Positions 1-7,832 of a stretch of 64,000 nt of DNA are shown here, piece after piece. The position numbers were made by a program, and so were the translations under genes. Positions within the stretch are counted from its first letter, which is position 1; each line of letters opens with the position of its first letter. Origin of the DNA: Streptomyces sp. MA5143a (GTDB taxonomy: Bacteria > Actinomycetota > Actinomycetes > Streptomycetales > Streptomycetaceae); the NCBI RefSeq assembly GCF_900290235.1, contig NZ_OLMK01000121.1, positions 18,382 through 82,381 of the forward strand, written 5' to 3'. The notes beneath the pieces were generated by a model. That model was not told where the DNA came from. It saw nothing but the letters and a program-made list of their open reading frames with translations, and ran no database searches.

Positions 1-8
1 GCCTGAGG

Positions 9-1151
9 TCACCTGCGCACGGCGGCCCGGAAGTCGTCGGCGAGCCGGGACACGTCCGAGGCACCGGTCAGGGTGCAGCGCACTACCGGCAGCTTGCCGA
101 GGTCGGTGAGGAACACGTCGAGGGACGGGGGCTCCGCGCGGTCGCGGACGGGCACGCCGAGCCAGTCCTCGCCGTACAGGTTGTCGTCGAGGGAGAAGCA
201 GTTGCGGCGGACCACCTCGGCCGTGTGGTCGGGGTCGGCCGTCGCGAAGGCGTAGTCGGCCGTGAGGTCGACCGTCGGGAGGACCACCCCGGCGAGTTCA
301 GCGCGCGGCACCACCGGTACGCCGAGGTGCCGGTGGACCTCCCGCGAGCTGAGTTTGAGCTTGTCCTCCCCGTGCAGCCGGTCCCAGTCCGAACCCGGCG
401 GCGGGAAGCCGGCGCGGACGGGCCAGGACGCGAAGTCGGTGATCCCCATGACGTCGAGCGAGCCCTTGTTGATCGCCAGCGGCAGCGGGCAGGCGGTGAC
501 CTCGTACTCCTCGGCGCGCCGGTCGAGGTGCATCCGGTCGTTGCCCATCCACCCGGCGTCGGGCAGCAGCCGGGCGAGCGCGACCGCTGTGGTGGACTTG
601 CCCGCGCCGGAGTCGCCGATCACGAGGTAGGCGCCGCCCGCGTGGACGAACGCGGAGGAGTGCAGGACGAGGGAGCCCTCTGCCTTGGCGACGCGGGTGG
701 CGACGTCCCGGACGATCCGGGTGAGCCACCGGTCGCCGAGTCCCGTCGGCGGCCTCACCAGGGTGAGGCGGTCCTCGGTGCGGACGAGGACGGCGTCCTC
801 GTCGATGTTGGCGTCCCGCAGGGTGAACACGGTCCAGGTGGAGCCGTCGTGGCGGGGCTGGCGGTGACCACGGGTCAGTTCGAAGTCGCCGGCGGTGCCG
901 GACGCGGCGGCGTCGTCCAGGAGCGCCGCGATCGCCGCGGGCTCGCGGACCAGGTCGACGACGGTCAGGTCGGGCGCCGGCGCGTCCTCCGCCGGGGTGA
1001 CGCCCAGCATGCCCGGCGGCCAGAAGGTCTCCGAGACCAGGGCGTCGGAGCCCCCGGAGGCGGTGATCAGCCGCAGGGTGTGGCCGCGCACCCGCAGATG
1101 GCGGGCGACGGCTCCGGCGGGCAGTGCGGTGGTGGCGTCGATGACGCGCAT
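9..1151 (-). CDS. HPr-kinase-like P-loop protein of the cluster
   Basis: A 380-residue protein. The second half has the fold signature of HPr kinase/phosphorylase-like ATPases: a 'LHSSAFVHAGGAYLVIGDSGAGKSTT'-type stretch whose Walker A (GDSGAGKST) sits at about residues 179-187, followed by an Asn/Asp-rich strand (GNDRMHLD). The first 150 residues match no family I recognise. No PTS genes lie nearby, so carbon-catabolite control is unlikely. Stand-alone HprK-like proteins occur in some peptide and metabolite clusters, where they act as kinases or scaffolds. It is the last gene of the leftward operon inside the window, 49 bp after the PHP gene, and its stop lies only 8 bp from the window edge. 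The P-loop fold is secure; the substrate is unknown. Confidence 0.72.
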   Translation of the reverse strand: MRVIDATTALPAGAVARHLRVRGHTLRLITASGGSDALVSETFWPPGMLGVTPAEDAPAPDLTVVDLVREPAAIAALLDDAAASGTAGDFELTRGHRQPRHDGSTWTVFTLRDANIDEDAVLVRTEDRLTLVRPPTGLGDRWLTRIVRDVATRVAKAEGSLVLHSSAFVHAGGAYLVIGDSGAGKSTTAVALARLLPDAGWMGNDRMHLDRRAEEYEVTACPLPLAINKGSLDVMGITDFASWPVRAGFPPPGSDWDRLHGEDKLKLSSREVHRHLGVPVVPRAELAGVVLPTVDLTADYAFATADPDHTAEVVRRNCFSLDDNLYGEDWLGVPVRDRAEPPSLDVFLTDLGKLPVVRCTLTGASDVSRLADDFRAAVRR

Positions 1152-1200
1152 GGGCGCTCCTCGCGGGACGGTACGGGCAGGGGGTGGGAGGGGAGGGCGG

Positions 1201-2016
1201 TCACTCCATCGGCAGCAGACGGGGCTTGCCCTGCCGGAAGACCGTCCACCGGCGGAAGCCGATGTCGCGCAGCACGCGCACCACGTCGGCGTACTGGTCG
1301 CAGATCCGCTCGGGCACGTGCGCGTCGGAGGCGAAGGTGACGGGGACGCCGAAGTGGTGGGCGCGCTCCAGCACGTCGGTCTCCGGGTACCAGCCGCCGT
1401 GCTGTTTGGTGTTGCCGGAGGTGTTGACCTCCAGGACGGCCCCGGAGTCGCGGATCGCCCGCAGCATCTCGTCGGCGGCGGCGGGCGCGGGCACGGCGCC
1501 CAGACGCGGGTGGTTGCCCTTGAGGGCGTCCACGTGGCCCATCACATGGAACAGGCCGGTGCGCGCGCAGTCGGCGACGGTGCGGAAGAACCGGGCCTTG
1601 ACGGCGGGCAGTTCGTCGTCGTCCAGTCCGTCCCAGCGGCTGGTGTCGAAGATGTCCTTGCCCTCGAACATGTGCACGGAGCCGATGATGTAGTCGAAGG
1701 GGTGGCGGGCCAGTTCCCGCGCGTACGGCTCGGTCGCCCCGGCCAGGTAGTCGGCCTCGGTGGACACCAGGACCTCGATACGGCCCGCGAACTCCTCCTT
1801 GAGGGCGAGGGCCTCCGCCACGTACGCCGGGAACTCCGACTTGGGCATCGCCACCCGCGGCAGCGCGTGGTCCTCGGCGGCGGCGAACATCGGGGTGTGG
1901 TCGGACAGGCCCAGGACGTCGACGCCCATCTCCAGGGCCGTGGTGACGTAGTCCCGCAGCGAGCCGGTGGCGTGTCCGCAGCGCTCGTGCTGGGTGTGCA
2001 GGTCGATCACCGTCAC
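1201..2016 (-). CDS. PHP-domain phosphoesterase (histidinol-phosphatase-like)
   Basis: A 271-residue PHP-family metal-dependent phosphoesterase. Visible motifs are DLHTQHERCGH near the N-terminus, LSDHTP around residue 40, the E of STEADYL, IIGSVH, a central GHVD, and a C-terminal FASDAHVP; these supply the usual histidine/aspartate metal ligands. The length fits the HisK-type histidinol phosphatase family. With no histidine genes nearby and tight coupling to the SDR gene (GTG start overlapping the upstream TGA as GTGA), it probably removes phosphate from a cluster intermediate, perhaps a cyclitol phosphate. A second in-frame GTG lies 6 bp downstream; the overlap favours 2016. Confidence 0.82.
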   Translation of the reverse strand: MTVIDLHTQHERCGHATGSLRDYVTTALEMGVDVLGLSDHTPMFAAAEDHALPRVAMPKSEFPAYVAEALALKEEFAGRIEVLVSTEADYLAGATEPYARELARHPFDYIIGSVHMFEGKDIFDTSRWDGLDDDELPAVKARFFRTVADCARTGLFHVMGHVDALKGNHPRLGAVPAPAAADEMLRAIRDSGAVLEVNTSGNTKQHGGWYPETDVLERAHHFGVPVTFASDAHVPERICDQYADVVRVLRDIGFRRWTVFRQGKPRLLPME

Positions 2017-2828
2017 ACCGCCAGGTATCCGCCGTCGACGGGCAGATCGGCGCCCGTGACGAAGCTGGCCTCGCCGGAGAGGAGGAACACGATGGGGGCG
2101 GCCACCTCGGCGGGGTCGGCGAACCGGCCCAGGAGGAACTTGCCGCCGTGCTCGGGGGCGGCCTCGGCGGTGGCCCGGTCCAGACCGAGGGCCTCCTTGT
2201 GGTACCGCTCGTTGTTGGCGTTCCACACGGTCCCGGGACTCACCGAGTTGACACGGACCCCGCGGGGCGCGAGGTCCTGTGCCACGCACCGGGTGAAGCC
2301 GAGGACGGCGGACTTGCCGGTGTTGTACGTGAGGTAGCCGCTCTGCGCGATGTGCGCGGAGATCGACGCCATGTTGACGATCGCCGCGTCCGCGTCCCGC
2401 TCCGGCAGGCGCGACACGAACTCCCGTGTCGCCAGGGACAGGCCGATGATGGTGGGGTCCAGGGCGGCGTGCCAGTCCGACGCGGTCGCCTCGATGCCCT
2501 TGAACACGAAGCCGGCCGCGAGGTTCACCAGGAGCGTCGGCGTGGGCCAGTCGGCGGGCAGGCCCGAGAACGCGGCCGCGAGGGCGTCCGCGTCGGTGAC
2601 GTCGCCCACCGCCAGCGCCACGGCATGGCCCTGCCCGCGCCAGCGGGCCACCGCGGACTCGCCGTGCTCGGCGCTCTTGTCGTAGACGAGGACCCGGCAG
2701 CCCTCGGCGCACAGCCGTTCCACCACGGCGGCGCCGATGCCCTGGGCGCCGCCGGTCACGACGGCGGTGCGTCCGGTCAGCCCCCTGGTGCCGCGCGGTG
2801 TGGTCTCCCGTGAGGCGGTGGTGGTCAT
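2013..2828 (-). CDS. Short-chain dehydrogenase/reductase (classical SDR)
   Basis: A 271-residue NAD(P)-dependent oxidoreductase. The Rossmann motif TGGAQGIG lies at residues 25-32. NLAAG replaces the usual NNAG, the catalytic Ser is in NMASIS, and YNTGK supplies the Tyr and Lys. The end (VTGADLPVDGGY) is typical of the family. The ATG overlaps the upstream stop as ATGA and its own stop overlaps the PHP start, so the NDK-like, SDR and PHP genes are translated as a coupled block. This suggests consecutive steps: oxidising an alcohol of a small polar substrate and removing a phosphate. Substrate unknown. Confidence 0.88.
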   Translation of the reverse strand: MTTTASRETTPRGTRGLTGRTAVVTGGAQGIGAAVVERLCAEGCRVLVYDKSAEHGESAVARWRGQGHAVALAVGDVTDADALAAAFSGLPADWPTPTLLVNLAAGFVFKGIEATASDWHAALDPTIIGLSLATREFVSRLPERDADAAIVNMASISAHIAQSGYLTYNTGKSAVLGFTRCVAQDLAPRGVRVNSVSPGTVWNANNERYHKEALGLDRATAEAAPEHGGKFLLGRFADPAEVAAPIVFLLSGEASFVTGADLPVDGGYLAV

Positions 2829-3898
2829 GACCTCTCCTTTCGTCCGGCCGTGGCCTGTCGGGCGGTCCAGTGCCGTACGCGCTCCACGACCGCGCCCCGG
2901 GTGAGGTTCTCGGTGGCGCCGTGCGGCGAGAACGTCCCGTCGAAACCGACGACGGGGTCCGTCCCCGTGCCGGGGTCCGCGTCGCCGGGCAGGTCCGGGC
3001 CGGCGGGCAGGTCCGCGTCGGCGGCGAGGGCGGCGAGGGCCGCCCGCGGCACCCCGGCGGCGGTGAGGGTCCGTCCGAAGGCGGTGTCCCCGGGGCCGCG
3101 CCCGTCCGGCGCGGCGAAGTACCGCCACACCTGCAACATGGCCTCCAGGTGCCCGGCCGACAGGTGCACCGCGTTGCGACCCTCGGACAGCGCGACGTCG
3201 TGCCGCCGGGCCAGCGCGCCGAGCGAGCCGCGCAGGGACGCGGGGTCGGCGGAGCCCGGATGCAGCGCGCCGAGCAGCCCGCCGCGCAGGTCGGCGATCT
3301 CACGGGAGCTGTGGCACTCCAGCAGACCCACCAGGGCTCCCGGCACGCGGTAGCTCTCGGTGAGGGCGGGCAGGAAGCCGTTCAGCACGGCGACGAGCCG
3401 CCCGCCCAACTCGACCAGCGAGGCGTACGAGCCCGAGCCCAGTTTGTGGATCCCCGCGGCCCGGCACCGCTCCTCCAGGGCCTCGGGGCTCAGGCCTGCG
3501 TCGCGGGTCATCGCCTCGTACGCGCCGAACGCGGCATCGTCGTCCGCGCCGGGCAGCAGGGTGAGCAGCGCCCGGCGGGCGGCGGTGGTGAGGGCCGCGG
3601 TGCCGTCGGCGGCCACGCGGTGCAGCCGGGGGTAGTGCAGCAGCAGGTGCCCGCGACGGACGAAGTCCGCGGCGGGCAGGACCGCGGCCCGCAGCACCAG
3701 GACGCCGTCGGCGGTGAGGACGTCGACGGCGGTGGCGAGTGCCTCGTCGGCGAGGTCGGGGGTCATCACCTCGGGCTTGACCAGGACAGCGAAGTGGCTG
3801 CCCGTCTCCGGGGGGCCGACGGACGCGGGTCCGGTGTCCCGCCGCTCCCCGGTCTGCCGCGCGGCGGCGGCCAGGGCACGGGCCCGCGCGACGGTCAC
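2825..3898 (-). CDS. Diverged nucleoside-diphosphate-kinase-like protein
   Basis: A 357-residue protein; starting at GTG 3898 makes a GTGA overlap with the SAM synthetase stop. Its ends resemble nucleoside diphosphate kinase, which is normally about 140 residues. Near the N-terminus FAVLVKPEVMTPDLADEAL recalls the NDPK start 'IIKPDgv...G.I'. Further on, HPGSADPASLRGSLG followed by GRNAVHLSAGHLEAM recalls 'PGTIRGD...GRNviHgSDS.EsA', including the catalytic histidine position. About 100 residues are inserted between these, and about 75 extra residues follow the HLEAM segment. SDS is replaced by SAG. It may be a kinase or phosphotransferase recruited to a cluster-specific substrate, or a catalytically altered relative. 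The assignment rests on motif pattern only. Confidence 0.6.
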   Translation of the reverse strand: MTVARARALAAAARQTGERRDTGPASVGPPETGSHFAVLVKPEVMTPDLADEALATAVDVLTADGVLVLRAAVLPAADFVRRGHLLLHYPRLHRVAADGTAALTTAARRALLTLLPGADDDAAFGAYEAMTRDAGLSPEALEERCRAAGIHKLGSGSYASLVELGGRLVAVLNGFLPALTESYRVPGALVGLLECHSSREIADLRGGLLGALHPGSADPASLRGSLGALARRHDVALSEGRNAVHLSAGHLEAMLQVWRYFAAPDGRGPGDTAFGRTLTAAGVPRAALAALAADADLPAGPDLPGDADPGTGTDPVVGFDGTFSPHGATENLTRGAVVERVRHWTARQATAGRKERS

Positions 3899-5085
3899 CA
3901 CAGGGTGATGCCCTGCTCGATGAGTTCCGCCGTGAGGGCGCCGGACCCGGCGACGGCGGCCTCGACGAGGACGCGCACCTTCTCCTCGTCGGCGTCGGGC
4001 GCGGTGACGACGACCTCGTCGGGCCGCTCCAGCGGAGCTTCCTTGGAGGTGAAGATGTGCACCTGTGCGGGACCGCCGCACTGCTCGTGCACCTGACGGG
4101 CGAGCCGCATCGCCATCACGTTGTAGATCTTGCCGGTGTGGTCCAGCGGATTCTTGCCCGCGGGTGCCTCGATGCTCATGGGCCGCATCGGGGTGATCAG
4201 GCCGTTGACGCGGTTGCCGCGGCCGACGACCCCGACGTCACCGGTGTCGGCGACGGAGCCGAGCGCGGTGAGGTAGGGACGGCCGTTGCGGTCCGTGGCG
4301 TTCATCAGCATGGTGAAGTCGTCCAGGCCCAGGGAGCGGGTGTACTCCTCCAGCTCCTTCTGGATCACGGCCTTGCGTGCCCAGTAGTGGTCCAGGGACT
4401 CGATGCCCGCGGCGAGGAAGGGCATGTTGACCACGAGGCTGAAGGTGTCGCCGCGGCGGCTGCCGAACACCTTGACGTCCCAGCCCGAGTCGGGATGGCG
4501 CTTCTTGAAGTCGGAGCCGTTGATCAGGTTCTCCAGCCCCATGACCGCCGTCTCGAGCCGGGACAGCGGCGCGTAGCCGTGCAGCAGATTGGTGTCGTTG
4601 GACACCAGACCGGGGGCGTACAGCGGTACCAGGTCGTCCGGGGTCGCCGGCTGGTAGCGGGAGACGCCGCGGCCGGAGCCCTGGTGGTCCACGACGCCCA
4701 GTTCCAGCACGAGGTGCCGGTCGGGGTCGAATCCGGTGGTGACCTCCGCGAGGACGTCCGCGGCGGCCTGGAACATCAGCTCCCGCACGGGGATCTCGGT
4801 GGATCCGACGCGGAAGGCGCCCTTGCCGAAGACCTTGACCCGGTACGGCTGGGTGAGTTCGCCCCGCCCGTAGTCGATGTCGGCGCCGCCGCCGTACAGG
4901 GTGACCTTGTCGAACCAGTGGTGGGCGACGCCGCCGAACTGGTCGAGGCAGTACCGCGCGTAGGTGCGGGACATGCGTTCGGCGATGGCGTCGCACATGG
5001 TGTCGGGGTGGCCCACCCCCTTGCGTTCGACCAGTTCGTAGGGCAGGTCCTCGACTGACTGATGGTGCCGTTCGATCGACAGCAT
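3895..5085 (-). CDS. Archaeal-type S-adenosylmethionine synthetase
   Basis: A 396-residue protein of the archaeal methionine adenosyltransferase family (the PF01941 type), not the usual bacterial MetK. Seen in it: VERKGVGHPDTMCDAIAERMS near the N-terminus, HHWFDKVTLYGGGADIDYG, GSGRGVSRYQ, NGSDFKKRHPDSGWDVKVFG, and a C-terminal GKIYNVMAMRLA. It makes SAM from ATP and methionine. Streptomyces already carry a housekeeping metK, so a copy here probably supplies SAM to the cluster, or a SAM analogue if its specificity differs. The methyltransferase at 15232 is an obvious user. An AAGGA ribosome-binding site lies 8 nt before the ATG. Confidence 0.92.
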   Translation of the reverse strand: MLSIERHHQSVEDLPYELVERKGVGHPDTMCDAIAERMSRTYARYCLDQFGGVAHHWFDKVTLYGGGADIDYGRGELTQPYRVKVFGKGAFRVGSTEIPVRELMFQAAADVLAEVTTGFDPDRHLVLELGVVDHQGSGRGVSRYQPATPDDLVPLYAPGLVSNDTNLLHGYAPLSRLETAVMGLENLINGSDFKKRHPDSGWDVKVFGSRRGDTFSLVVNMPFLAAGIESLDHYWARKAVIQKELEEYTRSLGLDDFTMLMNATDRNGRPYLTALGSVADTGDVGVVGRGNRVNGLITPMRPMSIEAPAGKNPLDHTGKIYNVMAMRLARQVHEQCGGPAQVHIFTSKEAPLERPDEVVVTAPDADEEKVRVLVEAAVAGSGALTAELIEQGITLW

Positions 5086-5129
5086 GGTCCGTCCTTCTGG
5101 TGGCGGGGCGGGCGGGGGCGGGGTGCGGG

Positions 5130-6197
5130 TCAGGAGGCGAAGTCGAGGAAGGCGGCGCGCGCCTGCGACTCGGGGAGGCCGTTCGGCGGGCTCTTGAACA
5201 GCATCGGGGCGGGCCCGTGCACGGCCCCGGAGAGATTGCGGTCGGCGGCGGTCTTCGCGGCGCGGACGGCGTTGGCGATGACACCGGCGGCGTTGGGGCT
5301 GTCCTCGACGGTGAGTTTGACGTCGATCTGCACCTCCGAGCCGAGGACGGACGTGGCCCGCACATTGGCGAAGCACAGCTTCGTGTCGGCGAGGTGCCCG
5401 ATGAAGCCGGTGGGTCCGGCCACGCCGCTGACGTCGGTCATGCCGGCGGCCCGCAGCGCGTTGGCCTTGGAGGTGAACTTGGTGGCGGAGCGGGTGGCGT
5501 CGGCCAGGTTCAGGAAGTCGGTGTTGCCGCCGACGTTGAGCTGGTAGGTGCTGTCCAGTTCCAGACCGCGGCCGAGGAGCAGCTCGATGAGCGCGGTGTG
5601 CAGCGTGGTGGCACCGACGTGGCTGCGCAGGTCGTCGCCCAGCAGGGGCACGCCCGCGTCGGCGAAGCGGGCGCTGAGCCCCGTGTCACGCGCGACCACT
5701 TCCGGCGTGCAGTTGACCACGGCCGCTCCCGCGGTGAGGGCGGCCTCGGCGAACATGCGCACGGCCTGCGCGGCGCCGGTGGGCAGGGTGATCACCAGGA
5801 CGTCCACGTCATGCTCGACCAGGGCCTTCGCGACACTTTCGGAGGTGGCGTCGCGCGCCGCCCCGGCCGGTGTGATCACCTCGCCCAGCGGCCCCGCGAG
5901 CCCGTCGAGCAGCGGCGCCGCGAGGACGGGCGCGTCGCGGTCGGCGCCCAGGTCGGTGAAGCGGGTCGCGGAGACGGTGGGCGCCTCGAAGGCGGCGGCC
6001 AGGGGACGGCCGACCTTGTCGGCGTCGACGTCGAACGCCGCCACCACCCGCACGTCGGCGAGCCGGTATCCGCCGACGGTCCGGCACATCAGTCCCGGCA
6101 GCGACACCTCGGGGTCAGCCTGCGCCTGGGCGACGAACTGGCTGAAGCTCCACGCGCAGTTGCCGGTACCGGCGAGCGCGACACGGATGGCCTTCAT
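5130..6197 (-). CDS. Myo-inositol-3-phosphate-synthase-like cyclase
   Basis: A 355-residue protein of the actinobacterial Ino1 family. It has the NAD-binding GTGNCAWS, FDVDADKVG, a GDDLRSHVGAT segment, QLNVGGNTDFLNL, a Lys in GHLADTKLCF where the mycobacterial enzyme has a catalytic Lys, DSPNAAGVI, and a terminal FKSPPNGLP. The family cyclises a hexose 6-phosphate into an inositol phosphate. The sequence differs from housekeeping Ino1 at many positions, so the ring size or substrate may be altered; the MIPS-like enzyme of aristeromycin biosynthesis, which makes a five-membered cyclitol, is a precedent. The start at ATG 6197 follows AAAGGAA and matches the family's N-terminus; the open frame upstream is low-complexity Arg/Pro. 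Confidence 0.85.
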   Translation of the reverse strand: MKAIRVALAGTGNCAWSFSQFVAQAQADPEVSLPGLMCRTVGGYRLADVRVVAAFDVDADKVGRPLAAAFEAPTVSATRFTDLGADRDAPVLAAPLLDGLAGPLGEVITPAGAARDATSESVAKALVEHDVDVLVITLPTGAAQAVRMFAEAALTAGAAVVNCTPEVVARDTGLSARFADAGVPLLGDDLRSHVGATTLHTALIELLLGRGLELDSTYQLNVGGNTDFLNLADATRSATKFTSKANALRAAGMTDVSGVAGPTGFIGHLADTKLCFANVRATSVLGSEVQIDVKLTVEDSPNAAGVIANAVRAAKTAADRNLSGAVHGPAPMLFKSPPNGLPESQARAAFLDFAS

Positions 6198-6322
6198 CTG
6201 GAGGGTTCCTTTCTGGCGAAGACCGGCCACCGGCCGGCCGGGACGCTCGCGCCGCACGCCCGCCGTGACGGGCCGCGCGGACGCGGACGGGACCCGGCGC
6301 CGGAGCCGGGCAGAGGGGTGGT

Positions 6323-7339
6323 TCAGGCGCGCCAGGGCCGGGGAGTGCGGCGGGCGGCGGTCTGGTGGGTCGAGGCCCAGCGGCGGATGGAGCGGAACAG
6401 TGTCCCGGTGGTGTCCTCGACCTGGTCGGTGACCGCGAAGGGCTCGGTCACCGAGAGATAGCCCTGGTAGGCGCGGAAGGCGGTGACGCGCAGCAACTGG
6501 GTGCGGTCCAGGTACTCCTCCGCGAAGGGCAGGTAGAAGCGGTTCCACTGCTCGGGCGTGACGTAGGGCAGCCCCTCCAGGAGCGGCAGACCGTGCTCGG
6601 CCCGCCAGTCGTTGAGCGCCTCACGGACGGTGTCGAACGCCTCGGTGACCCGCTGTGCCCGGTCGCCGCGCCCCAGGACGGACAGCCGCACCCCGTCCGG
6701 GGGCCCGCCCGCCACCAAGCGGGTGACGTGCGCGGCGACATCGTCGGTGCTGACGATGTCCAACAGCGCCTTGTCCTCGGCGACCAGGGCGGGCACGGCG
6801 CCGCTGCACAGGGCGGCGGGCAGCCAGAAGAACCCGCTGTAGCGGTCCAGGCCGCCGTCGGCGCGGGCGCCCATGGCGATCGGGAACCGCACGATGTCCG
6901 CCCGGTCCCGCTCGGCGTGCAGTAGGCGTTCTGCGGCGGCCTTGGACCACTCGTAGGAGTTGCGGTAGGCGTCCGGCGAGGCGGCGGTGACGTCTCCCTC
7001 CAGGCCGGTCGCGAAGGAGGACGACAGATGGACGAGGTGGGTGCCGGCGTCGGTGAGGGCGAGCACGGCGCGCAGTGTGTCGACGTTGGCCCGTGCCGCC
7101 TCGTCGCCCGGCAGGTTCCAGCGGGTGTCGGCGGCGCAGTGCACGACGGCCCGCCACGGTCGGCGCAGCGCGTCGGGCGGCTCCTCCTGTCCGACCTGCC
7201 AGGCGTGCTGCCCGGGCCCGGGGCCGCCCTTGCGGCTGACGCCGTGGACGGTGTGTCCGGCGGCCTCCAGGGCGCGCCGGACGGCGCTGCCGACGGCTCC
7301 GGTGGAGCCGGTGACGAGGACGGGGGCGCCCGCGCTCAC
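6323..7339 (-). CDS. NAD(P)-dependent extended SDR (epimerase/thioester-reductase-like)
   Basis: A 338-residue extended short-chain dehydrogenase. VLVTGSTGAVG at the N-terminus binds the cofactor; VHCAADTRWN, LSSSFATG and Y-E-W-S-K give the Ser/Tyr/Lys set; VRFPIAMG follows. The layout resembles the reductase domain of fatty acyl-CoA or thioester reductases more than sugar epimerases, so the substrate could be an acyl chain. GTG start at 7339 overlaps the SRPBCC stop (GTGA). A 125-bp GC-rich gap separates it from the cyclase gene downstream. Confidence 0.8.
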   Translation of the reverse strand: MSAGAPVLVTGSTGAVGSAVRRALEAAGHTVHGVSRKGGPGPGQHAWQVGQEEPPDALRRPWRAVVHCAADTRWNLPGDEAARANVDTLRAVLALTDAGTHLVHLSSSFATGLEGDVTAASPDAYRNSYEWSKAAAERLLHAERDRADIVRFPIAMGARADGGLDRYSGFFWLPAALCSGAVPALVAEDKALLDIVSTDDVAAHVTRLVAGGPPDGVRLSVLGRGDRAQRVTEAFDTVREALNDWRAEHGLPLLEGLPYVTPEQWNRFYLPFAEEYLDRTQLLRVTAFRAYQGYLSVTEPFAVTDQVEDTTGTLFRSIRRWASTHQTAARRTPRPWRA

Positions 7340-7782
7340 GGCGTGGCCGTGATGCGGCGCTCGATGGCGCGCAGCATGTGCTCGGAGTTCTCCCGAAGAG
7401 CCTTGCTGGCGACGGGGTTGAGCATGTCGGCCAGGAGCGGGATGCCGATCTCGAAGGTGACCGAGAAGGTCACCAGCGAGGTGCCGTCGCCGGTGTCGTC
7501 GACGCGCCAGTAGCCGGTGAACTCGTCGAGGTCCCCGGAGGTCTGGGAGAAGGACATCACCCGGGCCTCCTCGTCCAGTTCGTCCTCCTCCACCCACTCC
7601 AGGACGGAGCCCTTCAGCAGCACCGACCAGGCGCTGGTGCGCACGCCGTCGGCGTCCTCGCCGAGGACGGTGACGGACTCGACGTTCTCCATGTAGGCGG
7701 CGTAGTCCTCCAGCCTGGTGACGGCCCGCCAGGCGTCGGCGACCGGGGCCTCGATGGGCAGTTGGACCTCGACATGGGGCAT
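7336..7782 (-). CDS. SRPBCC/polyketide-cyclase-like small protein
   Basis: A 148-residue START/Bet v1-like fold. It opens with MPHVEVQLPIEAPVADAWRAV and contains WRVDDTGDGTSLVTFSVTFEIGIP and a long C-terminal helix. Members are coenzyme-Q-binding proteins, polyketide cyclases/aromatases or lipid carriers. No polyketide synthase is nearby, so a hydrophobic-ligand role (an acyl intermediate?) is more likely than aromatic cyclisation. A GAAGGAGA ribosome-binding site sits 9 nt before the ATG; it is coupled to the following SDR gene. Confidence 0.78.
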   Translation of the reverse strand: MPHVEVQLPIEAPVADAWRAVTRLEDYAAYMENVESVTVLGEDADGVRTSAWSVLLKGSVLEWVEEDELDEEARVMSFSQTSGDLDEFTGYWRVDDTGDGTSLVTFSVTFEIGIPLLADMLNPVASKALRENSEHMLRAIERRITATP

Positions 7783-7832
7783 TCCGTGCGTCTCCTTCGA
7801 AGAGTGCGGGACCGGCGACGGGTGGCGGTGGG

